Below are positions 36,664 to 42,465 of a stretch of DNA of 42,465 nucleotides, piece after piece. The translations under genes were made by a program, and so were the position numbers. The stretch comes from a virus: the IMG/VR virus record IMGVR_UViG_3300008952_000104, positions 1 through 42,465 of that record, one strand, 5' to 3'. Every line of letters starts with the position of its first letter. The stretch's first letter is position 1. Below the pieces are notes generated by a model. The model worked only from the letters and a program-made list of their open reading frames with translations. It did no database searches and had not been told where the DNA came from.

Positions 36664-37374
36664 TTAAATAATTTCATCAGCAATTCCTAATTCCACTGCT
36701 TCTTGTGCTCCAAGATATGCATTTACTTTTCTATCCAGAAGCTTTGTTAAATATTTTTTTGTCATATTTGTCTCTTCTACCATTGCCTCGACATAACGTT
36801 GTTGTACCCAGCGTAGCTCATCCATTTCGTTCTCTAAATTGTGAATAGGGCCATGGTTACCACCTATAACACTATGTAGCATTACGCGACAGTTTTTCCC
36901 AATTTTTCGGTGGCCCTTGGTACCGCCGGCGAGCAATAAGACGCCAGCGGACATTACCTTGCCCATGCCAATAGTGTGCACTTCGCAATCCTCTCTGATC
37001 ATTCTCATAGTATCATAAATCGCGAACATATCAACTGAAGTGCCCCCCACCGTCGACACAAACAGCGTCATTGGCATATAGTGAACTTCGGCAACTCCTG
37101 AAAGTGGATCTTTTGGATCGTTATAATACTCTTCCTTCCCGGACTTTTTTAGCGCCATCATATAAAAACACGCTTCCTCGCCCTTCTCTTCATCAATGTC
37201 GCCATATAGGCTGACCATTCTGATTTTTTGTTCGGCTTGGTTCTGCTTGTCCAATATTATCAAAGAAGCTAGCTCTTCTTCTAGCTCTTTTCGCTCTTCT
37301 TCTGGTGCCGCTTCCGCGTCGGCCGGAGCTGTAGGGGGCTTTTCTGCTTCTACTTTTTTTTCTTTTTTTGCCAT
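36664..37374 (-). CDS. ClpP-like serine protease
   Basis: A 236-residue S14-type protease: a long acidic N-terminal extension (residues 1-50), then VSLYGDIDEEKGEE, catalytic Ser in GKVMSAGVLLLAGG, catalytic His in VMLHSVIGG, and Asp in LLDRKVNAYLGAQEAVE. It lacks a Clp ATPase partner in the window. In a capsid gene setting such a protease could be the prohead protease that would cut signature A; host-like proteolysis is the alternative. ATG at 37374 is preferred to an upstream Met. Confidence 0.85.
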   Translation of the reverse strand: MAKKEKKVEAEKPPTAPADAEAAPEEERKELEEELASLIILDKQNQAEQKIRMVSLYGDIDEEKGEEACFYMMALKKSGKEEYYNDPKDPLSGVAEVHYMPMTLFVSTVGGTSVDMFAIYDTMRMIREDCEVHTIGMGKVMSAGVLLLAGGTKGHRKIGKNCRVMLHSVIGGNHGPIHNLENEMDELRWVQQRYVEAMVEETNMTKKYLTKLLDRKVNAYLGAQEAVELGIADEII

Positions 37375-37440
37375 GTGATTTTTTTCCTTAAAAAACATTA
37401 ACCATCGTTCAATAATACCAGCATTTTATAAAAAAATTAA

Positions 37441-37719
37441 TTAATTTTTGCTGCCGGCTGGTTCCTTCTTTGATCCTGTCGGTTTTTCGATCTCTACCAT
37501 AAGAGCACCATCTTCCCAATACAATCCAAGCTCCCCCTTTATGTACTTTTTAAAAAGAGTCATATAGGTTGACAGTTGCGTTTTGTTAATGCTTTCCTGT
37601 TGACCGCACCAGTGTACGGCAGCATTGATCAAAAAGGCTTTCTCTGCATAATAAACATTTTCTTCTTTGTAAAGAGCATTTTCTTGTACAAGCCAGTTTA
37701 TGAAGTGATCTTTAACCAT
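37441..37719 (-). CDS. Small protein of unknown function
   Basis: Ninety-two residues: MVKDHFINWLVQENALYKEE, helical (EKAFLINAAVHWCGQQESI), then a charged tail with PTGSKKEPAGSKN. An Ala/Trp pattern near residue 30 may pack against a partner. No family recognised. Confidence 0.5.
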   Translation of the reverse strand: MVKDHFINWLVQENALYKEENVYYAEKAFLINAAVHWCGQQESINKTQLSTYMTLFKKYIKGELGLYWEDGALMVEIEKPTGSKKEPAGSKN

Positions 37720-37733
37720 ATCATAAATAGATT

Positions 37734-38108
37734 CTACATCTTCAATTGGTTCTTATATTCTTCTTCGACAGCAGCAATTGCTTTTGGCCAGCTTATAAAA
37801 AAAGATTTTCTTTGTAAACTAGGTGGCAAGTTATTCTGGAGTTTGTTTAGGGTTGAAACCTTCCAACTTTCGAAGGCTTGCTCGTCAATTTGCTTTGCCT
37901 TTTCTACTTCTTTTTCCGGCAAGCTCTCCCTCATTGTGTCATATTTTATTTTTTTCATGAAAGCAACATCCTGCACGGCGGTCATTAAGATTAACAATGC
38001 GCGGACTTGTACTTCTTGCATAAAAAGCACAGAGTGACCGACATTTAATAAGTGGGAAATTATTTTGTAGAATAGGGCGCCGCCCAAAAACCATAAAAGC
38101 TCATGCAT
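37734..38108 (-). CDS. Membrane-associated phage protein
   Basis: A 124-residue protein: MHELLWFLGGALFYKIISHL, one TM, then helices with QVRALLILMTAVQDVAFMK and a C-terminal SWPKAIAAVEEEYKNQL. I recognise this as a conserved phage protein found near head/tail genes; function unknown. ATG at 38108 lies directly after the scaffold-like gene, GGTG upstream. Confidence 0.6.
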   Translation of the reverse strand: MHELLWFLGGALFYKIISHLLNVGHSVLFMQEVQVRALLILMTAVQDVAFMKKIKYDTMRESLPEKEVEKAKQIDEQAFESWKVSTLNKLQNNLPPSLQRKSFFISWPKAIAAVEEEYKNQLKM

Positions 38109-38115
38109 TGAGCAC

Positions 38116-38658
38116 CTATTCAGCTTTTTCTTGGTTCTTCTGGCGGCGGCTCTCTTTAACAAGTCTCATGGATACGCGTCGAGTTACTTCTTTGACGATA
38201 TCTTCTTCATCAAGGGTTTGAGCGTCTGCTTGTGGGGACTCAACAACATCTTCTTCTTCAAGTGCCTGAAAAGTCTCTTCCTCTAGAGCCTCGTCGCCCT
38301 CGATAGGAGGTAGCTCTGCTTCCTCTTCGGGTGCTTCTGGGGCCAAATCTGGTTCGGCTTCTTCTCCGGGCTCCCCCTCGACGGAAATCGGAACTCCAGT
38401 TTCAGTTTCAATGGCTGTGGCGATTGCATCAACCAAGCTCGCGACATCAATGTCACCGGCAGCGGCGGGTTCTAGATCCAGCGCTTCGGGCTCATCGGTA
38501 GGCGGTGCTAGCTCATCAGCCGGCGGTTCGGGAGAGAATTCCTCCTCCTCCTCCTCGTACATATTCTGAACAAATTCTTCAGTTAGCGGCTGCAAACTGG
38601 CCAGCTTCATGAAACGGCGAACAGAGCCTTCTTGTAGTAAGGTTTTCTCATTCTTCAT
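38116..38658 (-). CDS. Acidic scaffold-like (prohead core) protein
   Basis: A 180-residue protein: MKNEKTLLQEGSVRRFMKLA, SLQPLTEEFVQNMYEEEE, then an extremely acidic middle (Pro/Glu/Asp-rich, residues 45-140) and a basic-helical tail (DIVKEVTRRVSMRLVKESRR). Contains I/L-x-E sites (LLQE, PLTE). Charge profile and neighbours (ClpP-like protease) suggest an internal scaffold or core protein. AAGGAG is ten bases before the ATG. Confidence 0.65.
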   Translation of the reverse strand: MKNEKTLLQEGSVRRFMKLASLQPLTEEFVQNMYEEEEEEFSPEPPADELAPPTDEPEALDLEPAAAGDIDVASLVDAIATAIETETGVPISVEGEPGEEAEPDLAPEAPEEEAELPPIEGDEALEEETFQALEEEDVVESPQADAQTLDEEDIVKEVTRRVSMRLVKESRRQKNQEKAE

Positions 38659-38706
38659 CGGGGGTACACTCCTTAAAAAAGTTAAAGTTTCATAATAAAT
38701 AGTAAA

Positions 38707-38949
38707 TCAGAAAGTTAAATTCCTTTTTTTCTTTATTTTTTGCAGGGCCTTATCTTGAATCTGCTTAACTCTTACAATGCTTATGTTTAGTCGCTTCGAA
38801 ACTTCTTCCAAAGTCATACTGTCGGACTTATTATTTTCAACTGCGATTAACGTACAGTTTAAATCCTCCTTGTAATCAATCCACATTCCGCAATCCCTTT
38901 CTCTACAAGACCTATCAACACTTATACACTTCTTACAACACTCTTTCAT
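38707..38949 (-). CDS. Zinc/sigma-region-4-like regulator
   Basis: Eighty residues: MKECCKKCISVDRSCRERDC gives a Cys-rich N-terminal zinc module, and SMTLEEVSKRLNISIVRVKQ, IQDKALQKI matches the HTH of sigma70 region 4 (lTLEEVg.rL.is..RVkQIe.KAL.Kl). A stand-alone region-4-like factor could steer host RNA polymerase to the phage's promoters, possibly the late set. No anti-sigma partner seen. Confidence 0.7.
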   Translation of the reverse strand: MKECCKKCISVDRSCRERDCGMWIDYKEDLNCTLIAVENNKSDSMTLEEVSKRLNISIVRVKQIQDKALQKIKKKRNLTF

Positions 38950-38951
38950 AG

Positions 38952-39263
38952 CTATGGTAAATCCTCCTCTAAAATATCAAAAATATTCTCAATCTCTTTC
39001 TCGTTCAGGGCAAAGGCGCTATCGATCTTTTTCTTTTTTACTAGCGCATCAGTTGCTTTTTTTCTTTTAGTCTTTGACAGTTTTTTCTTTTCTTTGACCT
39101 CTTCAACAAAAGAAGCTATTCTATCATCATCTAAAATGTAGCCCTCCACAATGGAATTAAAAAACTCACTAGTCTTCAACTCGTCATAGTGTAGTTGAAT
39201 TTTAAAATCAACGTCTTTCTTGCTCAACATGTTAAAACAAATTCTTTTATTTTTGTTCTTCAC
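38952..39263 (-). CDS. Small basic/acidic protein
   Basis: A 103-residue protein: MKNKNKRICFNMLSKKDVDF, LKTSEFFNSIVEGYILDDD, RIASFVEEVKEKKKLSKTK, and an acidic C-terminus (IFDILEEDLP). Known from marine phages as an unnamed conserved protein. Overlaps the IMPDH-like gene by four bases. Confidence 0.5.
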   Translation of the reverse strand: MKNKNKRICFNMLSKKDVDFKIQLHYDELKTSEFFNSIVEGYILDDDRIASFVEEVKEKKKLSKTKRKKATDALVKKKKIDSAFALNEKEIENIFDILEEDLP

Positions 39264-40285
39264 GGAGCACCTTTTAAAATATGAGCGCCGCTCTCTGCTT
39301 GGCCAGCGCCCGTTTGCCTAATGAAACGAGCTTTCTCTTGTAGTTCTCTAATGGTGCGCGCACCAGAATATGACAAGCCGGAAGCCACACCGTTGCGGAG
39401 GTCCTCTATGATGTGTTTGACTGATCCCTTATAGGGCACGTGAGTCGAGATCCCTTCATTCGAAGAATAGCTCCCTTTCCAGTTGTTTTGTGCCTCTTTG
39501 CTGGCCATTCCTCTGTATACCTTGAGCTTCCCTCTAGAGCGCGTATTAATAATGTTCCCCGGGGTTTCATCGGTGCCAGAAAGCACAGAACCCAACATAA
39601 CAAAATCGGCGCCGGCAGACAGCGCCTTAACAATATCGCCAGAGTTTCTAATGCCGCCATCAGCAATTATCTTCGTCTTAAATCTTTTGTGCCGGGCGCA
39701 ATCTAATATGGTTTGTAAGCCGGGTACCCCATGGCCGGTTTGTATCCGCGTTGAACATATTGAACCTCCGCCCACGTTGCACCTAACGCTGTCTGCGCCC
39801 CAATCAGATAGTGCTGTATAGCCCTCTGGGGTTGCGACGTTGCCGGCCATGATATGTAAGGTGTCACCGTATGCGTCCTTGAGGGCTTTAATGGCGTGTT
39901 CCACCAACGAGTGGTGGCCATGGGCAACATCCACGCATAGAACCTCGGCCCCTGCTCCGAATAGCGCATCCGCGCGTTCTTTATAATCCCCCGTTACGCC
40001 AATTGCGGCGCCGACCGTATGATTGAGGGCCCGGGCAACGCACCGCGCTTGCTCCTCTATTGTGTTATATCTGTGTATGATACCTAGCCCTCCGGCTTGA
40101 TGCATTGCAATTGCCATATCTGTTTCCGTCACTGTATCCATGGGTGCGGAGATTATTGGCAAACTCAAGCTAATATTATTAGCGCTCAGGTTGTTGCCAA
40201 TGTCAACTTCTTTTCTGCTTTTAATGTCAGAATATTGTGGAACCAACAATACATCATCATATGTTAGCGCATCTTTATACTTCAT
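39260..40285 (-). CDS. IMP dehydrogenase / GMP reductase family enzyme
   Basis: A 341-residue TIM barrel: TYDDVLLVPQYSDI at the start, SAPMDTVTE, IIADGGIRNSGDI and the catalytic loop NVGGGSICSTR with the active-site Cys. It lacks the CBS domains of full IMPDH, and YRGMASKEAQNNW plus the length fit GMP reductase or a CBS-less IMPDH. It would act in guanine-nucleotide supply together with the guanylate kinase. ATG at 40285 with GGAAGA upstream is preferred over an in-frame upstream Met. Confidence 0.85.
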   Translation of the reverse strand: MKYKDALTYDDVLLVPQYSDIKSRKEVDIGNNLSANNISLSLPIISAPMDTVTETDMAIAMHQAGGLGIIHRYNTIEEQARCVARALNHTVGAAIGVTGDYKERADALFGAGAEVLCVDVAHGHHSLVEHAIKALKDAYGDTLHIMAGNVATPEGYTALSDWGADSVRCNVGGGSICSTRIQTGHGVPGLQTILDCARHKRFKTKIIADGGIRNSGDIVKALSAGADFVMLGSVLSGTDETPGNIINTRSRGKLKVYRGMASKEAQNNWKGSYSSNEGISTHVPYKGSVKHIIEDLRNGVASGLSYSGARTIRELQEKARFIRQTGAGQAESGAHILKGAP

Positions 40286-40553
40286 GTTCTTCCTCCGGAT
40301 TGTGTTTTTTAACCACGTCCATTGCATGGTCCCAGCAACTGGGGCAGTACAAATTAACCACTCCTTGTTCTCGCTTTACGACCACGTTCCATGTAAAAGC
40401 CTGTTCGCGATTCTTCTTATCAAACGCTTCCTTACACACCATGCACGCATCTGGTATCTTATGAAATAAACTTATTTTTTTAGCAATTGCCCTCTCTGCT
40501 TTCTTTTTCTTTTTAGAAACATTCTTTCTTTTGGGTCTTCTTTTAAATGACAA
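40275..40553 (-). CDS. Small zinc-ribbon protein (TTG start)
   Basis: Ninety-two residues: SFKRRPKRKNVSKKKKKAER, then DACMVCKEAFDKKNREQAF and NLYCPSCWDHAMDVV (two CxxC pairs forming a zinc ribbon). Known small conserved phage protein. TTG at 40553 has AAAGGG six bases upstream, and the stop of the methylase gene is just before; the longer reading is rejected. Confidence 0.6.
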   Translation of the reverse strand: MSFKRRPKRKNVSKKKKKAERAIAKKISLFHKIPDACMVCKEAFDKKNREQAFTWNVVVKREQGVVNLYCPSCWDHAMDVVKKHNPEEEHEV

Positions 40554-40554
40554 T

Positions 40555-41025
40555 TTATTCCCTTTCAATCGATTTAATGTTTGGGCTGGTCTTGCTGGCG
40601 AACACCACAACGGCCGATGGGAATGGCGCAGAGTTATCGCAGCTGCCAAATTTCAAGCGGCCCTTAACAAAGTGTATTTCGTCTGCGCTCATACAGTGAT
40701 CATGCCACCATCTTGTGTCTGTGCGCGACGGGATTAGACAAACAACTGTTGTGTTTGGTTTCATGGATTCGGTGTGGGCCTTCTTGATCCACGTGGCGAT
40801 GTCGCGACCATACGGGGGGTTCATAAAGACAGTGTGGCCTCCCCAATCTTGCTCCAGCCCATTATCTTCCATTGTATAAAATGTGCGGCACTTTTTATTG
40901 CTTTTAGTTGCGCATGGGTCAAGTGTAAACCCAAATTTTTCATCTAACTTATTAAAAAAAGATGTTGGTGTCGACATCTCCATGGATTTCGAACTAAACA
41001 TAGTCTCTAAAGTGTTGGCATTCAT
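40555..41025 (-). CDS. Phage-type DNA adenine methyltransferase
   Basis: A 156-residue protein of the phage N6-adenine-methyltransferase family: KFGFTLDPCATKSNKKC at the SAM-binding side and MNPPYGRDIATWIKKA (NPPY catalytic motif); later VVCLIPSRTDTRWWHDHC. It would methylate adenine in phage DNA, protecting it or marking it. ATG overlaps the dUTPase stop (TAATG), GGAG upstream. Confidence 0.85.
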   Translation of the reverse strand: MNANTLETMFSSKSMEMSTPTSFFNKLDEKFGFTLDPCATKSNKKCRTFYTMEDNGLEQDWGGHTVFMNPPYGRDIATWIKKAHTESMKPNTTVVCLIPSRTDTRWWHDHCMSADEIHFVKGRLKFGSCDNSAPFPSAVVVFASKTSPNIKSIERE

Positions 41026-41495
41026 TATCTCTCTCCTGTGGATCCAAACCCGCCGATTCCTCGGGTGGTGTTGTTGTTCATTGTAGTATCATCCTCTACC
41101 TCCATAATACCACAATGAAGAACAGGTATTAATACCGCTTGTGCAATTTTATCCCCGGGGCCTATGTATTGAGTTCGCATGCCCACGTTATGCAAATTAA
41201 CATAGACCTCTCCATTGTAGCCGGGATCGACCACACATGCCCCAACAATAAGCTGCCTTTTAAACGCAATACCGGATTTATTTTTAATCTCCAGCATGTA
41301 ACCGTATGGCACTTCGACTTTTAGCCCTGTAGGCACAAGTACGCTTTCTCTGGCGCCCACGGCTAGTCCCTCTTCGCTAACGGCCCGGGCACGCTCTCCA
41401 TTGGGACAATAATAAAGATCCATTCCCGCATCAACCCTGTGTGCCCTTGTTGGTAACTTCGCTTCTGATCTGATTCGATATACTTTTATGTTCAT
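41025..41495 (-). CDS. dut: dUTPase
   Basis: A 156-residue dUTP diphosphatase with all five family motifs: DAGMDLYY; NKSGIAFKRQ; VDPGYNGEVYVNLHN; GDKIAQAVLIPV; RGIGGFGSTG. Trimeric enzyme converting dUTP to dUMP. ATG at 41495 has AAAGGAA upstream and fits the N-terminal MNIKVYRIR; the longer reading is rejected. Confidence 0.95.
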   Translation of the reverse strand: MNIKVYRIRSEAKLPTRAHRVDAGMDLYYCPNGERARAVSEEGLAVGARESVLVPTGLKVEVPYGYMLEIKNKSGIAFKRQLIVGACVVDPGYNGEVYVNLHNVGMRTQYIGPGDKIAQAVLIPVLHCGIMEVEDDTTMNNNTTRGIGGFGSTGER

Positions 41496-41506
41496 TGTTT
41501 TCCTTT

Positions 41507-42465
41507 TTATCCTAATAGTTTCCACGCCCTTCTTGTCATTCCTCTAGTGGAAAAGCCCCACTCTTCATCATATTGTGGGCATATCATGTAGGGCCTGTTA
41601 AGGTGAAGTTTGTCTTTCGCCGGGTTAATGCCCCAGCATTTCACTGCGACGGTCTGTGATGAATCATCCAACAGCTTAACAAGATAATAATCTTTTCCAT
41701 TTTTTGTCTTCTTGATAAGAACCTCTCTAATGATCCCCCAGCAGACCCTTAGTTCCGGATCGTAACTGCTAATCGGCGGTATGAATAGTTCTTCAAGTTT
41801 TTTTCTAACACCCGCTGTCATGACTAGAGAAGTGGGAAATATTCCCGTCAGTGAAGAAAGGTACTCGATCTTCTCTTCGTCTGTGAAGTCCCCCTCTGGT
41901 TTATATAACTCCACATTTTCTTTAAACTTGTCTTCGTTTCGAACCCTGTCAACGGCAGTTGCAGACCAAAAGTGCCTTAAGCCAGAAAATCTTTCATCCA
42001 TTAGGCAGTTTAATGTCTGACTTCTAACGAGCACGTCAATCGCTTTCTTGTTCAGCTTTGAATAGGTTATATTTTCATTAAAAAGAAACTCTTCAATCGT
42101 CTCAAATGGTCTGTTTGCGATAATTTGTTCGATGGCCTTGTCGCCTAGGCCCTTGAGCGATGTTAGGGGTTGAACCAGTGTTTTGTTGTCCGCAGAAATC
42201 TCCCAATATACTCCCGAAGTATTAATGTTAAGCGGCTCAATGTTGAAGCCATAGAGCTTTGCAATGTTAATTGCGCGTTCCTTTTTTGATTCAGGCTCTT
42301 TGTCTAGAAATGCAGCCATCCACTCTGCTGGATAATAATTCAGCAACCAAGCACACTGAAAAGAAATAATAGAATAGGAAACAGCGTGAGACTTATTAAA
42401 ACCGTAGCCACTAAAGTATTCAAACTTTTGCCATAGCTTTTCTGCCTCTTTATCCGATATTCCTT
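41507..42465 (-). CDS. dnaE: DNA polymerase III alpha subunit, C-terminal part (5' end outside)
   Basis: At least 319 residues, running off the right edge. The visible part starts with SGYGFNKSHAVSYSIIS and QCAWLLNYYPAEWMAAF, typical of DnaE. It continues with the helix-hairpin-helix SLKGLGDKAIEQIIANR and ends in an OB-fold with VCWGIIREVLIKKTKNGK and LLDDSSQTVAVKCWG. It carries no polymerase catalytic Asp triad in this part, which would be upstream. A replicative polymerase of bacterial type in a phage points to a large, self-sufficient genome. Confidence 0.9.
   Translation of the reverse strand, partial: GISDKEAEKLWQKFEYFSGYGFNKSHAVSYSIISFQCAWLLNYYPAEWMAAFLDKEPESKKERAINIAKLYGFNIEPLNINTSGVYWEISADNKTLVQPLTSLKGLGDKAIEQIIANRPFETIEEFLFNENITYSKLNKKAIDVLVRSQTLNCLMDERFSGLRHFWSATAVDRVRNEDKFKENVELYKPEGDFTDEEKIEYLSSLTGIFPTSLVMTAGVRKKLEELFIPPISSYDPELRVCWGIIREVLIKKTKNGKDYYLVKLLDDSSQTVAVKCWGINPAKDKLHLNRPYMICPQYDEEWGFSTRGMTRRAWKLLG

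Noticed and set aside
1-42465. CRISPR array, tRNA or rRNA genes
   Set aside because: No regularly spaced repeats, cloverleaf or rRNA-like sequence was recognised by eye; only a dedicated scan could rule out a divergent tRNA.
1-42465. Insertion sequences or transposases
   Set aside because: No transposase motif or terminal inverted repeat seen; the dense, overlapping gene order leaves little room.

Overview
The window looks like part of a large tailed-phage genome (or a very phage-like element) from an uncultured Gram-negative host. Almost every gene lies on the minus strand, packed end to end with ATGA/TAATG overlaps. The recognisable set is typical of big phages: DNA polymerase III alpha, dUTPase, a phage-type DNA adenine methylase, an IMP dehydrogenase/GMP reductase, GroEL, a ClpP-like protease, guanylate kinase, Nudix hydrolase, glutaredoxin, a MoxR-type ATPase with a VWA/metallopeptidase partner, and dozens of very small proteins. 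No terminase, portal, major capsid or tail gene is visible here, so 'phage' is an inference from gene style and content. A host in the old Deltaproteobacteria (Myxococcota/Bdellovibrionota-like) is a weaker guess, from the MopE-type Cys-rich lipoprotein and other secreted proteins.

Layout. 1-12.5 kb: proteins that begin with one of two short N-terminal signatures, mixed with envelope proteins (two lipoproteins, several membrane proteins, a 757-residue VWA/MopE lipoprotein). Signature A is a Trp-centred helix ending in hydrophobic-x-Glu (for example ENWRKFLNE, KRWKQFITE). Signature B is MKLTKSKLKQIIKEE, present on five consecutive genes at 8.05-9.96 kb. Signature A resembles the T4 internal-protein capsid-targeting peptide MKTYQEFIAE, which the prohead protease cuts after Ile/Leu-x-Glu. 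It sits on a Nudix hydrolase, a nucleotidyltransferase, a HAD phosphatase and a guanylate kinase as well as proteins of unknown function, suggesting enzymes packed inside the virion.

12.5-26 kb: a small-gene region with about twenty stand-alone copies of a tiny SH3/KOW-like protein (M-x-h-G-D-L-V...). Seven are in one operon, with uniform 14-base overlaps at most junctions. Between 15.2 and 25.8 kb there are thirteen near-identical sigma70-type promoters (TTGACA, 17-base spacer, GATAAT or TATAAT), most sharing a leader, which looks like an early regulon. Two of them put the start codon six bases after the -10 box, implying leaderless messages. The region also holds the metallopeptidase/VWA and MoxR pair, a double CCHC zinc-knuckle protein, and many genes below 60 codons, including one that seems to start at ATT.

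26-34.7 kb: guanylate kinase, an orphan LeuA-type regulatory-domain protein, a PAP2 phosphatase, a secreted protein, a 732-residue tagged protein, glutaredoxin, a coiled-coil/TM protein and GroEL. 34.7-42.5 kb: a large putative virion or nuclease-like protein, a peptidoglycan-binding-like protein, a ClpP-like protease, an acidic scaffold-like protein, a zinc/sigma-region-4 regulator, then nucleotide and replication genes ending in dnaE, which runs off the right edge.
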